Positions 1 to 12,091 of a DNA stretch of 64,000 bases are shown in pieces. Position 1 is the stretch's first letter, and each line of letters opens with the position of its first letter. The notes under the pieces are model-generated. The model made no database searches, had not been told where the DNA came from, and saw only the letters and a list, made by a program, of their open reading frames with translations. Location: contig NC_053126.1 of assembly GCF_010015445.1 (NCBI RefSeq), positions 23,493,169-23,557,168 on the forward strand. Reading direction: 5' to 3'. The position numbers and the translations under genes were made by a program. Source of the DNA: Perca fluviatilis. Lineage: Eukaryota; Chordata; Actinopteri; Perciformes; Percidae.

Positions 1-514
1 TGATGTAAACCAGTAGAGCTCCTGTTGAATAACAGAACACAGAAACTTCTCTGCCTTAGTGTCACATTTTATGATGAAAGGGAAAAAGGGAGAGAAAAAC
101 CGATTCTGTCTGCCAGAAGTGGTATGAAATCCCGTCTGTCTCCACGTCTGTTTGAATTCACAGCAACAACACTGTCACATATTGAACCAACATGAGAGGC
201 TGACTGAGGTGTGAACTGTAGGAGGTGTGAGGAGCTTTTAGAGCCAATAAAGTGATTATAGGTTCCTTCCTATCAAGCGCACAGAGCTGCCTTTGCGGCC
301 CTTTAAAACAAATCTCGCAGCTTAAAAGATTGTATCATTTATCGATTAATCTGACCTAATTATATTATTATTCTAATTAATTAATACGGTCACAATAATA
401 ATGAGTTTCAAAGATTATTTGTTCTATTTAGGACGGCAACTTTTGAATATTTTTATGGAGTTGGTGATTTTGTTCATACATAAATTGATAAAGAATGTAG
501 TCTGTATTTCGGAA

Positions 515-707
515 AATAGTGAAGGTGACGTCTTAAAATTTCTTATTTTGTCTGATTAACAGCTACAAAAACAGCAATTCTGAGAAGATGGAGCTAGGAA
601 ATGTTTAGCATGTTTGTTTAAAAAAAATGACTGAAACAGTACATCTTATTACAACAGTTGGCAATCCATTTTTGTAGATTAATTAATCGACTAATGGTTT
701 CGGCTCT
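515..707 (-). mobile_element. Degenerate hAT-like miniature element, copy A
   Basis: This copy matches in order a dispersed fish element also seen at 19668-19984 and 27190-27467. From right to left it has an end rich in ATTAATCGAC followed by TTTCGGCTCTAC, an AATGACTGAAAC block, and a stretch on the lower strand resembling the 'ggactgttgg' and 'attctctggtt' segments of the other copies. It has no open frame and no clear target-site duplication, so it is an old non-autonomous copy. The outer limits are approximate. Confidence 0.5.
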
Positions 708-719
708 ACTTCCATCGTC

Positions 720-2511
720 TTAATTCTGTTTCTGGTGGAAACACAGAATATTAATATGGCATGTGAGTGGTCAGATTTAAAGATATTGAGTAATTGAGCT
801 TCGATCCAAACATCTGTGTAACACCACATCAGAACCCATTTTTAGTTACATGTTTGTGTGAAATCATTCCTTCATTTTGACATGACACAGAGCAGTGACT
901 GAGATGAAAGTGAAGCATGAAGTCATGCGTCTGTCCCATCTCTCTGCCCAGTGCTAAACCGCCGGCTGGTGAAAGTGCCTGTCCGTCTGTCTACTTGCCT
1001 GCTGGTTGTTTGACATGCTAAAGTTACGTGGAGGCTTACAGACGTCCTCTCCCCGCTGACGGCCTCTCCCCACTGGCGGCCTCACCCTGATCTGCTGCGG
1101 CTGCTGGAGCTGTGGAGGTGAGCTGGGAAGCGCCTGGGTGGCAGGGCAACACACGGGGCCTCCCTGGCTGGCGCCTGTAATTTTACCTTCCCATTCATCA
1201 GCCAGAGATATTAATAATAACAGCACATCTGGATTCACTTTACTGTCTCGTGTTAACCCTTTCCTGCAGTCAGTGCTGCAGTGGACTCTCCCCCCAGCTC
1301 AAGTCCCATTCCTCTCGCTGTCAGTCTTCATTTCTCTGTCTCATCTACTGCTCCACTTTTTTCTTTTCCAGCTTCACAGAGAGCCAGCCAGCTCACCTGA
1401 AAATGTTTATGTGCACTCACACCGACTTGCTTTTTTTGTGTTGACACGTCAGAGTAGCTGTCTCATACATAAATTTAGACCATAGCTATTTATAATCTCT
1501 AAAATCCTTTTCCCTGTTATTTTTACTTTGTATTGATGTATTTCATAGAGAGAGATATGTACAGTGTGTTGTATACCACAGGGAAATCTAATATGGCTAA
1601 GACACAGACTCTTCTCCAGTACTTGCCACAGCTGCACTGCATTGCATCTTATTTGCATTAAAGCTTTAGAGCGTAACTTTTTTTTATAATAATGAATGTC
1701 CGTTACATTCAAACCATTGACAAGCTAATTAAGACTATCAGCTCCACACAGCTCTCTCTGTATTTCTCAGTATGGCTATGTTCAGAAAATTGAGTCGTAT
1801 GGCGACTTTTGTGCACAGAAACTCCAGTGAAGATAATTACCTCTTCTGAAGAGTCCATCATGTTTTTTTAATCCTCCGTGTCCTCCTTGGCTACAAGTAA
1901 CTGTGTGGAGGAGGGGTGGGGGTGGTGCGCGGTCATGGAAGGCTTGTGTCATGTGGATGCGCTGGCAGTTTTATTGTCATTGCTTAGAATTCCTCATGGG
2001 GGAGACAAACTGCGCACTATCGCTTTAAGTTGAACTATGCTGTCTTTTGTAACTAGTCATGTTTCCATACAACAACAGCAACAGCAACCTCCACTTCTTC
2101 TACTCTGTTTACTGGCGGATTACAGCCATGCGTAGCCTATTGCACCAACTTCTGACAGTAATGCACTGTGGCCTAGTTAATCCACCCCAAACCAGTTGAT
2201 GGAAACGCAGCTATCTTTGCACTCACCTACCTGCATTTATTGTTTTTGCTTAAAATTCACTTGACAATTGAAAGAAACACAGCTGCGATGATGAGAAACT
2301 GAGGTGCATCTGTCAGCCATCATTCCATTCTCTTGACTCCAAGAATCACTTCACTTTTTCATTGCTGCTCACTGTTAAAAACAACAGAATCAAAAACATG
2401 CATGATGCTGCTCTCCACTAGTACACACTTAAGACTTTTAGCATGCGTCAAACGCATATTTTCCACAAATGGTTAATTCCCTTTTTTACCAAAAGGTGCA
2501 TAAAAAAATGA
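720..2511. other. Intergenic, no gene seen
   Basis: No splice-bounded coding block or recognisable protein is visible. The short open frames around 954-1485 have no family features. The sequence is ordinary AT-rich intergenic DNA. Confidence 0.5.
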
Positions 2512-2570
2512 CAGTTATAGTTACATGACTGTATAGTTGGACCAACTATACAGTCATGTAACTATAACTG
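2512..2570. repeat. Perfect 29-bp-arm palindrome
   Basis: The left arm (2512-2540) is the exact reverse complement of the right arm (2542-2570), with a single A between them. The arms begin CAGTTATAG and end CTATAACTG. The single-base spacer could not form a normal RNA loop without melting several pairs, so this reads as a cruciform-capable palindrome rather than a typical microRNA precursor. It could be the core of a small inverted element or a fold-back artefact. Confidence 0.95.
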
Positions 2571-2752
2571 ACCCCCTCTTGCCATTTTAATGACATACAT
2601 TGATGACCGCTTTTTGAAAAGTCAGCCCAACATGCATGGCCACTTTACACAGTAATTGGCAGAGGTGAGAAAGTATGCAGGATATACAGTATACTTCTCT
2701 CTTAAGCTCTTTTACCATTCTTCTCAAAGCTACCGTAATTTCTCATTTTGGG

Positions 2753-2795
<43 letters not shown>

Positions 2796-3035
2796 AATCT
2801 ATCAATCTATATATCTACGTATCTATCTATCTACCTACTGTATCTATATCTACTGTATCTATCTATCTATCTATCTATCTATATATATGCTGTATCTATC
2901 TATCTACTCTATATATCTATCTATCTAGTGTATCTATCTTTATCTATCTATCTATCTATCTAGTGTATCTATCTACTGTATCTATCTATCTATCTATCTA
3001 TCTATCAACTGTATCTATCTATCTAGTGTATCTAC

Positions 3036-3096
<61 letters not shown>
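2753..3096 (+). repeat. (CTAT)n compound microsatellite
   Basis: About 340 bp of CTAT units are interrupted by GTAT, ACTGTAT and CTAGTGTAT variants, with the purest run at the right end (about 3035-3096). Translation gives only repeating YLSI peptides, so open frames here are artefacts. Confidence 0.97.
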
Positions 3097-5488
3097 ATTA
3101 CACTGCCACTCTCCAAGTGTACCACCAAGTGCAACTTCGTGAATGCCTTTGAGGAGAGACTGAGCGAAAGTGTGTGCTGTTATCTGTATTTGTGTGATTC
3201 ATTGCACTAAGACTACAAAGACAGAGTTATTGAAGAGGAATCAGGGAGGCAGTGGGATGCAGCCAGGACGAGGCTATGATGGCAGGCTTTTAACCGCGAG
3301 CATGGCTGTTTGGTACAGGTATAAACATTTTTGCCTTTAGATGTGGCCAGCCAACACGCCGTTCAAACTAGTCTTGTTTTAAGTATACTGAACACGAAAT
3401 GGCTGTTTTCAAAGTGTCCACTTCCAAAGTTCCAGCAGAGGTTCTTATCCCCACCTAATTCAGTGAAGAAAGAACTAATTAGCTATGCCATCCATTCGAT
3501 TTTCGTCAGCGTGCCAAACAATCCAAAATTGAGAACCGCACTTTGTTTCATGTCAACATGAGACGATGGGGTGTAATAAATCAAGACATTGGCCTGGCTG
3601 TATGCTGCTGCTACTAAAACACTGTATACATGAGTGTCCGTAGACACCGCTGCATGGAGGCAGAGTAAATCACCCCGCTGAGCTGTCTATAGGTGGAGCC
3701 AGGGCCCTGCTACTGGCCGCCAAGCTTGGCTCCACGCCCGTCGCCCGAGCCTCCCGCTGGTGGCAACAGGTGACAGAGGTCTGCTGTGTGTAGAGCTGAC
3801 AGCCCCCTTGCATAGGAACACTTGCTTCATTACCAGACCCCTCCAAGCCCCCCCTCCAAGCTGTAGAGAGAGACAGGAAGACAGACAGAAGTAGAGAGAG
3901 GCTTTACTGCTGTTTCTGTGGCACAAACATGAGTTTGAGAGGAGGCAAAAAGCTCAGTGTGCATCACTCATCTGCTCATGAGTCAACACTCATGATGTCA
4001 CACGCTGCCTTGCCAGCCTCACACACAACTATACTGTATTACCAATTTTCGTATAAAAGACCTTATTTATTTAAAAAAAAAGGGGAGAGACGGCTCTTTT
4101 TCCATGCAGTGGACTGAGCTGTACCTCCCAGAGAGCCCTGACTGTTAAACCATCGTGCCACAAACAACCTGCTGAAAACACTTAGAGTATTTCTCCCATA
4201 CAAAAATAAACACTGGCCAATTAGTTTTCTTATTTTTGGAACTATTTTAGCTGCCAGAGAAGTAGAAAATATAACCAACCAGACATGGCCTGACACGGAG
4301 GACTGCAATTTCAGTCCTGGATGTCTTTTGGTGTGGACATCCAGGAGCTGCTTTAGCTATCAAGGCTGTGCATCGGCCTCGAGTATACTTTATGTCTCTG
4401 AAAATGAATCCTCGCGGTGGAAACAATAGCGCCACTATGATCCAGCACAGAGAGAGATGAATTCACATGAGGACAGGTCATCTTGATTTATGAAGTGTGA
4501 ATTTGGAGCTGCGAGTTTGAGACCAAGGTGGGGTCGTGGGGGTTGCATGGCACAAACAGCCGTCTGTGTTGTAGGGGCTGGAGACACGGCGACCTCCCGT
4601 CATCCCCCACCACCACCACTACGCTCTGACTCCTGGCCTGTTCGCTCATTCACAGGAGCCTCTGGCACGGCTGCAGCTTTGGCTTCTGATGATCTGTAGA
4701 AATCCAGCCAGATCGCCATGTGGGGCTCAACGCCTCAGCTTCGGCAGGGCGCTGAAATGCACTAAATGCCCCGCTAGCCGCAGCTGCCTGTGCCTGCTGT
4801 GTGTCTGCGCTGCTGGTCAGGCTTCATTTATATCACACGGCAGGTTGATGGAGTGCTGAATCATCCATCAAGACCACGAGTATTTACTTTGATTCCAGTA
4901 AAATAAAGGCTGATCTAAAACTGCTGACCTAGAGTCAACATGTTAAAGTAAAATCCAGCAGTTGGAAGTGAAGTTAGAATTGTCACCAACTGATAAACAT
5001 TCAGTGATTTCCTCTTTGTGCAGCAGCTTCACCATGGACTTGTGTGTCATGGCTAAATGTCACAATTATTACATCTCTGGACACCGGTGTTGCCAAGTGA
5101 CTGGAATAATCCCTGAGCCAGCTGCATTTGCTGTGAAAGACTGTGAGACTCGGTTGAAATCTCTGAATCATTAGTAAGTTAACCTTTGAGCTTAGATTCT
5201 TGTCTCTATATAAAAGTGATATGGGCTGTAGAAAAATTGTCAAACATGATGGCAACCTTGCCGGACCAAAAAACAATTGCTGTTGCAAATGGTCCTTATG
5301 GTGATGTTTTCGAATTAGACCAAAAGTCTATTTCTTACATCAGGGTGCACAGACAAACCCCTGATCTTTGTTAAAAAAATATGGCTGCGTTGGTGGGGGC
5401 ACGTTGCTTCAGATACCGATGAAATATGATCCAGGAGTCCAGTTTATATAACAGATCCGAGTCTCAAGGATTGTCAGAAGGCGTAGCA
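3097..5488. other. Intergenic, no gene seen
   Basis: No recognisable coding or RNA gene is present. Several short open frames exist (for example around 3687-3926 and 4962-5288) but none has splice context or family motifs. Confidence 0.5.
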
Positions 5489-5496
5489 CCGCACAA

Positions 5497-6286
5497 TAGG
5501 ATGTCACGATACTGGAAATTTAGTAGTCAGTACCAATACCAGTAAAATCCCACGATTCTCGATACCCAGTTGGATACCACGGGAAAAAACTAAAACCGCT
5601 GTATGGAACATAGTTGGCTACACAGCAATGCCAGCTGTTTCAAACAAAAAATAATGGTAGCGTGCATTTCAGGATAAGGACAACAAGATGAAAACATTGG
5701 ATACGTTGTTAATGTAACGTTTACATGAATTGAAACTGGGTCACCTTGAGTTCTTTGAATACATCTAGATGTCTTTAAAGTGCTTCGCTAAGTTGGAAGT
5801 GTTTCCTCATTTTGTTTGAAAAGTTTGATGGCACTGTTTGCATACTGGTTTTTGATAATTTAAAATCAATCCCTGATAATCCGCCTCAAACTCAAAGTAC
5901 TTCCTTACGCAACTCTTAACTGTTTTTATTTTCTTCGAGTTGAGGTGGAACTGTCACTGCAGCTGCACTTGTCTTTTTTTTTTTTTAAGATAATTCTTTG
6001 GCCTTTTTCCGGCCTTTATTGACAGGACAGCTGAAGAAATGAAAGGGGGGAGAGAGGGGGAACGACATGCAGGTAAGGGCCTCAGGTCTGAGTCGAACCC
6101 TGGCCCGCTGCGTCTAGGAGTACATTTCTATATATGGGTGCCCGCTCTACCAACTGAGCTATCTGGGAGCCCCACTTGTCACCTTCTTCAACGTTTTTTT
6201 TTTTTTTTTCTCTTTCGTGCTAGTAGGCATTTGACATTTAATGGCATTGACTTGGTAGCGCAGCATCGGTTCTTGTGACATCTCTA
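5497..6286. mobile_element. hAT-type non-autonomous element with nested SINE
   Basis: The left terminus reads TAGGATGTCACGATAC and the right terminus reads GTGACATCTCTA, an imperfect inverted pair with the TA(G)GGATG-like start of hAT elements. The flanks are ccgcacaa (5489-5496) and cagcacaa (6287-6294), a 7/8 match to an 8-bp target-site duplication as expected for hAT. A SINE is inserted inside at 5974-6172. No transposase frame survives, so the element was moved in trans. Confidence 0.7.
5974..6172 (-). mobile_element. tRNA-derived SINE inside a hAT element
   Basis: The right end carries the reverse complement of a tRNA A box (GAGCTATCTGGGAG region, complement of TAGCTCAGTTGGTAGAGC). A B-box-like GGGTTCGACTC-type segment is at about 6085-6105 on the lower strand, and a T tract at 5974-5987 forms the poly(A) tail of the minus-strand copy. 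CACTTGTC occurs at both 5966-5973 and 6173-6180, an exact 8-bp duplication that fixes the insertion. It shares the lower-strand body GCATGTCRTYCCCC...CTCTC with the SINE at 19994-20173. It is not a functional tRNA gene. Confidence 0.85.
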
Positions 6287-6639
6287 CAGCACAACCATTT
6301 GTAATGCTCTCAGAGGATTTTACAAGTCTAGAAAGTTTTCACAGCGGCCATAATTTTTTTTTATCTTTCATCATGATGATTGCATGGTAAACAGCAATAA
6401 TGTGCAATGTCCACATTACAAAGTAAACTACCAGGAATGTATGCTTGCATGTATTTAATTGGCCACCACAGCTGCTTGCTGGATGACACACAACCTTTTA
6501 TCGGCACCACAGCTGAGCCAACGCAGCAGTCATGTTGAAATAAATAATGGCGCTGCATTTTTTCACTCAGAGCTAGTGTTGGTCTGAACCATAAAATGTA
6601 ATTAAGATGCACAACATGACAGCTCTCCAAAAGTGAAGG

Positions 6640-6990
6640 CAAAACATCTTGATTGCCCCCTGGTGGCTGGCTGCAGTACAGGTCATAAACCACACCCCCT
6701 CCATGTTAGCGTAGTCAAATACATTTTCCACAAAGATTTTTGTCATTTTAGGTTCTAGTTATGCTGATGTTTGTTCAAGTGTTAATTTTTCTGATCCCTG
6801 ATCACTACTGCGCACACTCTGGCTCCAAATTATTTCACCAACGCAAGATGGCAGTGCCCGTATCCAGGATATATTGGATATATTTTTGTACAGTGAGAGA
6901 AAGTGTCAGCCATCTTTATATGCAGTCTATATGTAGACCTCACTTGTGTCGATTGTGTTTTTACATCACAGCTTAATAATGTGGGTTATC
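6640..6990. repeat. Probable dispersed fish repeat
   Basis: The segment holding CCCCCTGGTGGCTGGC and the following AAACCAC-ACCCCCTCC motif resembles a repeat I associate with teleost intergenic DNA. There is no second copy in this window to prove it, and the limits are uncertain. Confidence 0.35.
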
Positions 6991-6999
6991 AAAATTCTT

Positions 7000-9379
7000 G
7001 GGATCAGTTGCTGCAGGTTTCTAACAACCTTGACAAAACTTGTTTAAGAAAAAATAAAAAGAATAAAAATACTGGAAAAAGGATTATGCACAATGAACCA
7101 GGAAAAGTTTGAAAAAGTCATAGTTCAGGAGTTAGGTGCCTTTACGTAAAATAGTCTACTTGTTACAATGGCCCTGGTTGCCCCATCTCCTGAATAGCAC
7201 AGGAGATTCGAACCGTGTAATCTTGTCAGGACTTTAGTTTAATAAGTGACTTTTTTTTTAAGGCAGAAAAATAAATAAAAGTTAAACATATTTTTCCTTC
7301 AGCTTCTCCTGAAGAATCCACAAGGAGCACTGTCACGTTTTTTTTTTTTTTTTTTTTCATGTACATTATGATGATAAACTCGTCTGTCACCTGTATGCCT
7401 AAAAACAAAGTCAGTCTTCAGAGTAATCATCAATGAGTACTTTGTTTTGAGTTTTGGTTTAATGACTTTGTTTGGATGCAGAGATTCTGTCTGTAAAAAA
7501 ACTTTTATGAAGGGAGTGGAAGGAACACACACTCACACCAGGCTTTGGGTGCTTTGAGTGTCAACTCTGCAACCTGTGGGAAAAATGAGCTAAATGTGCT
7601 AATTATAGTGCTTGTTAAAAGCCACAGATATTTATGAGTGTTCCCTACAACCTGAAGATGATAGATATTTGACATAAAGGGTCCATTAGAGTAATATATA
7701 ATCCAATTTTAATGGGGGTCCAGGGTTCAATACCTTGTTTTGAACGGTCTTACTGCCTCCCATTATAAATGTGAATAAAATGAAACCTTTTACAAAGGAT
7801 TTTAGTGGACTGAAATATTTATCAGACATAAAAATCTTCAGCCAATCAGTCGCTAAACTGACTAAGACTTCAAAATGACTATTTAGAATTTTGACTCTCA
7901 ACAGTATTGAGAATGGGTGGGTAACAGAGTCCATATAAATGAAAAGTGTGACTTGCAAATCTGCCATTGGATTAATGGTCAGTGAGGAGTAGCAATTAAT
8001 TTTAATTAAGCCCACAGCAGGAGTGGTTATTGTGATTGTGTGCTCTTGGATCGCAGAGGAATGGAAAAAAGTGCTAAACAAACTAGCAAATTGCACACCT
8101 CCCAAGTGCCAGGGTAAACAGAATAGCACCCACTTCATGTCTGTGTGTATTCAGCTTGGCAATGTGGCCTCAATTAGCACGAGGTGTGAAACAGCGAACT
8201 GAAGGGAGATAAGGGAGAAAGGTGCTTTGTGCTTTCCGAACGACACTGTAACTGCTTTCTGTCACCAATAACCTTCTGCACACAGCCACTGCAGATGGGA
8301 TATCAAGCCTCTAAGGTCTGCTTGGATGGTTTTGTTTCAAAGAAAAAGACCGCAGACTCTCTAAATCTCTCAGGTCTTTGTGGTTTGCTGTTGCGTGAAT
8401 GAAAGCTATCAGAATCCTTGAGCCCTTTCTGTTGTGTGTGTTTCTACCTGAGCGTGCCTTTCCTTGGTACCAGCGCTGAAGGCTCTTGCCAAGAGAGAAG
8501 TCTGCTTTTCCTCACTAAATGAGAAATCAGCAGGGAAGGCTACAATGACCTGTGCACGGCTCAAACAAGGAGATTCATTTTGAATGCATATCCTTAAGCA
8601 CAGGGTTAGAAGTCTTCTCAAGCACCAGACCCCACAAAAAAAGGGTCGTTACATCGGCCGGTTCATTAGCCAAAAGGAACTGTGTTTGGTTAACTCGAGA
8701 ATGAAAAAATGTCTCAATTAAGCAGGCGTCTGTCTCAAGTAGCGTGTCTTCTTAAGGAGGAATAGTTCACTATCAAACTGTTCCTGTGGTAAAACAGTAG
8801 GAAGGGATTAGAAGAAACAAAAACAACTCAGCGTTAAATGAGCCTGGCAATCCTGATGACATTTAATGAGAACCATATTTGGACTTCACCCATGCAGCCA
8901 CATTAGAAATGAAATATTCCAGCGGGTGAAATATTATTTAACATGCCGGTTTTATTTTGAAAATCCCTGCCAGCAAGTTGAACTGCTTCATTTAAATTGT
9001 CAAAAAGAAAATAAGTGATTCAATCTTTTTTATTTATTTATTTATTTATTTTTTTTGCATTATGCTTTCAAATCCAGTGATGTCTTCTGAATGCTTTTAA
9101 AGAGGCCAACATGATGTTTGTATGTAATCTGTATGTGTGAGTCCCACATGTGAATGCACTGGATTGATCTGTCAAGTGTTTTTTTGGGGGTGGGAGGGCG
9201 ATAGTTTATGATACGTGCTGGTCAGATGAAAAATATAGGGGTGACATTTTCCAGACTTTTCACCATCATTTACTGTAAACTAAATAAGTCGCTCAAGTGC
9301 TTGTGTGAATTAGCTCATTCAAAATGAAACAGAGATGCATTTATCTAAAGCGGATGGTTTATGGCTGATGTAGCAGCTG
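7000..9379. other. Intergenic, no gene seen
   Basis: The region holds only simple features: a T tract at 7339-7359 and a short (TTTA)n at about 9032-9052. The longest open frame (7686-8138, lower strand) shows no domain, and composition is uniform. No coding call is justified. Confidence 0.5.
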
Positions 9380-9760
9380 GCTAAGTTCTTCCATTAAATT
9401 ATTTTTCAAAGAATGATTTTCTGAGCATGAGTTTAGACAGGTTTGCAAATTGTGATACTTTCCATGGCTGCTGCTTAGTGAGCGCTGTTTATTTGGGAGC
9501 TAATTTGGCCGGCTTTATTGAGAGGCTCGCCGTGGCACCGTTACAGGCAGAAATATTGTCCCACATGAGTTATAAATACACTGCAAAAAGTGTAATTAAC
9601 AGGCCATTTCATCTCATATTCAGGCTGTAAATTGTGCCTTTCTTCAAATAAGGGAAATGTTCTGATAATTGGGTGATTTTATTTTGCTTGGGTTATGTGC
9701 AGTGTGCCTTGTTTGATTGTCTGGGGCCGACAAGGCGGATCACTCTACTTTCAGAAAAAT
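9380..9760. promoter_or_regulatory. Candidate conserved non-coding block upstream of noggin
   Basis: This is unique-looking, high-complexity sequence about 1.7 kb upstream of the noggin start, free of repeats, with a TAATTA homeodomain core at 9593-9598 and several AT-rich cores around it. Developmental genes such as noggin are typically flanked by enhancers, so this is a reasonable place to look. Conservation itself cannot be seen from one genome. Confidence 0.25.
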
Positions 9761-10930
9761 GTCAATTCAATTAAGAAATATATAAACAAATTAAAATGTA
9801 CCCTTAACATACAGTTTTCTCCTTGTGTTTCCCCCTTAAAGCTTTCACATGGTTAAAATTATCTTATTCCACGCTGTCTGACAATATTACATATATTTTG
9901 GTATCGGCTTGTTTCAGCTCTTTATTGAAGGTAAATGTTCAAAACTAAGACTCCATTTTTTAATGGCACAGTGACACACGAATGGAAATATTCTACACAT
10001 TGTATACACATTTCCACAAAAGTCAACCTGACATATTTGGTATCTTTAGAGACTTTTAGGTTTTCTACTACAATGTAATGTAAAGTTTTGGCTGCACAGC
10101 ATTAGATTGTAATGACTGACCTATGGGATGGCTGCTGCTGCTTATTATGGGCTTAAAGAAAAATAAGATCTGTGAGTACATTAAGTAATTGAGGATAGTT
10201 ATTTCTTCTTTATTTGAAAAATAAATGTCTGAACAGACATGACCCTCTTTGAGCTCTAATTTTTTTTCTTTTACAATTCTCAAAGTACAATAATATTTAA
10301 AATTGTATGCATTTTACAGTGATGCTTTGTTTGGAGGGACATGGGCCAAAGTATGTATGTCAAAATTTCTTTTTATTAATGTACAGATTTATTTTCTTTA
10401 TTTGCAAGATGTATCTAAAAACAAAAATCAAGCTGAGATTTGCCGACCCATGCTTTTGATTAAATCTGTTTGTCAAAGTAAAATTTGACTTTAAATGACC
10501 ACAAATGTTCCCAGTTACACAAGAAGGACTTGAGATCCTAGCGCTACCGATTTTGGGCTTAAAGCAGAATTAGTGAAATCCTGAACACGTGGATCTATGG
10601 CGTAAAAGCTTTCGGGACCTCTAGTTTGTTTGTGGTGAAATAAATATTCTGATCCTTTAAGGTAACTGGGTAACTAAAGCAGCCAAATACATGTAGAGGA
10701 AAACTGTAGTAGGCCATATAGTATCATAAAATGGAAATGGAAGTGCCTCAAAAATGTACTTGAGCACTTGAGTAACTGTTCCTGTTTTGTTTTTTACAAT
10801 AAGTTTGGGATGTTCTGGGAGTCTGCGAGACTCTGTGCTGGTACCTAAGGCTGCTTTGTAATCAAGCTCTAGCAGAAGGATTCTCAGGACTCTCAGATTA
10901 AAGACTTCAACATTCATTCCCACTGTGAGA
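9761..10930. other. Intergenic, no gene seen
   Basis: AT-rich sequence without recognisable coding or repeat structure. The short frames at 10068-10488 and 10657-10923 have no support. Confidence 0.45.
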
Positions 10931-10939
10931 CTGATTCAA

Positions 10940-11422
10940 GGATGTCTGGAAAACCGAGAAGGGGCGTCTCCTCTCCCTGCGTACCCTCCCTCCTCAGTGC
11001 GGTGGAAGAAGGAGGTATTGGGGATCTCCTCCTAGACAACAAACCCACATTCAAAGAGGGGCGCACGCATTACGTCACGCTCCGTGTGGAGAATATAATG
11101 GGAGGTCGCGGGTTACGCTCAACGCTTTTCTGTACAGGAGACGAGAGGAGCATCATGCCGAACCCGCGCGCACGGAGCCCGAGAGAGAGAGATCTGAGCT
11201 TTGTCACGAAGTTTGTCATAAACTGTTTCCACTGATGCTGCTAACGGATGAACGTTTTGTTCCATTTCTGTGACGGATTTTCATCATGGGGAAAGCGTGA
11301 ATTTCAAGGGACACTCAAAAACGCAGGTTTGGATACAGCTCACGCGTAATTGCGCACAAGAAAAGTGTCCCTTTTAGCAGCAGCTCCCCGTGCGCACTGA
11401 TCTCCCCACCGGACCGTCCGAC
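10940..11422 (+). promoter_or_regulatory. noggin proximal promoter and 5' leader
   Basis: CpG density rises sharply here compared with the flanking AT-rich DNA and continues into the noggin coding exon. Visible motifs are a TCF/LEF-like TTCAAAG (11050-11056), a CRE-like TTACGTCA (11070-11077) and a possible TATA element, TATAAT, at 11094-11099. The transcription start is inferred to lie shortly downstream, giving a leader of roughly 300 bases. The assignment rests on position and motifs only. Confidence 0.45.
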
Positions 11423-12091
11423 ATGGATCAGTCTCAACAGTGTTTAGCCATGTATCTGCTCGTGCTCTCCCTCGGACTTCTGATGGACAGGGGGATTTGT
11501 CAGCACTACTACCTTCTCCGCCCCATCCCGAGTGACAGTCTGCCGCTCGTGGAACTAAAAGAGGACCCAGATCCCGTCTTCGACCCCAAGGAGCGGGACC
11601 TTAATGAGACCGAGCTGAAGAGCTTCCTGGGAGACTTTGACAGCCGCTATTTGTCAGTGTTGCCGCCCGCGGAGGACAAGTACACCGGGAACGATGAACT
11701 CGACGACTCTGAGGTCCAAAAGCCCGGTGGAGTACTGCCGAAAGAAATCCGCGCGGTGGACTTCGACGCCCAGTTCGGCAAGAAGCACAAGCCCAGTAAG
11801 AAGCTGAAGCGACGGCTGCAGCAGTGGCTGTGGGCGTACTCGTTCTGCCCGGTCGTGTACACGTGGACCGACTTGGGGAACAGGTTCTGGCCGCGATTCG
11901 TGCGGGTGGGCAGCTGCCTCAGTAAAAGGTCGTGTTCGGTTCCGGAGGGAATGGTGTGCAAACCCGCCAACTCGACCCACCTGACGTTACTGAGATGGAG
12001 ATGCGTGCAGAGGAAAGGGGGACTGAAATGCGCCTGGATACCGGTGCAGTACCCGATCATCACAGACTGCAAATGCTCCTGTTCAAGTTAA
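11423..12091 (+). CDS. nog3: Noggin, secreted BMP antagonist (noggin-3-like)
   Basis: Single-exon 222-residue protein, intronless as vertebrate noggins are. Noggin is secreted, dimerises through a cystine knot and blocks BMP receptor binding. Residues 1-26 are a signal peptide, probably cleaved before QHYYLLRP. The N-terminal clip segment ([18 protein letters not shown], residues 48-65) is noggin-specific. A basic heparan-sulfate-binding stretch ([14 protein letters not shown], 119-132) keeps the factor near cells. Nine C-terminal cysteines (142, 165, 171, 179, 194, 203, 216, 218, 220) form the knot, with N-glycosylation sequons at N61 and N183. The ATG at 11423 is chosen because it opens the signal peptide; an upstream in-frame GTG at 11390 is not a plausible start. 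The paralogue is called from the [20 protein letters not shown] segment, unlike noggin-1 (HIRPAPS..DLIEH); noggin-3 is likely, not proven. Two serines follow the last cysteine. Confidence 0.95.
   Translation: MDQSQQCLAMYLLVLSLGLLMDRGICQHYYLLRPIPSDSLPLVELKEDPDPVFDPKERDLNETELKSFLGDFDSRYLSVLPPAEDKYTGNDELDDSEVQKPGGVLPKEIRAVDFDAQFGKKHKPSKKLKRRLQQWLWAYSFCPVVYTWTDLGNRFWPRFVRVGSCLSKRSCSVPEGMVCKPANSTHLTLLRWRCVQRKGGLKCAWIPVQYPIITDCKCSCSS

Noticed and set aside
2512..2570. microRNA precursor
   Set aside because: The one-base spacer and perfect arms do not resemble a vertebrate pre-miRNA with a terminal loop and bulges.
2656..3142. Open frames of 70-155 codons across the CTAT repeat
   Set aside because: They encode only repeating YLSI units from a microsatellite.
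6085..6172. tRNA gene on the lower strand
   Set aside because: It has A- and B-box-like parts but is the head of a SINE with a target duplication and poly(A) tail; no cloverleaf is preserved.
7686..8138. 150-codon lower-strand open frame
   Set aside because: It has no domain, no plausible promoter or splice context and average intergenic composition.
11390..11422. Upstream in-frame extension of noggin from a GTG
   Set aside because: The extension adds [10 protein letters not shown] before the hydrophobic signal peptide and lacks an ATG; the ATG at 11423 fits the family.
11647..12072. Long open frames antisense to noggin
   Set aside because: They are shadows of a GC-rich coding exon; the sense strand has the signal peptide, cystine knot and stop expected of noggin.
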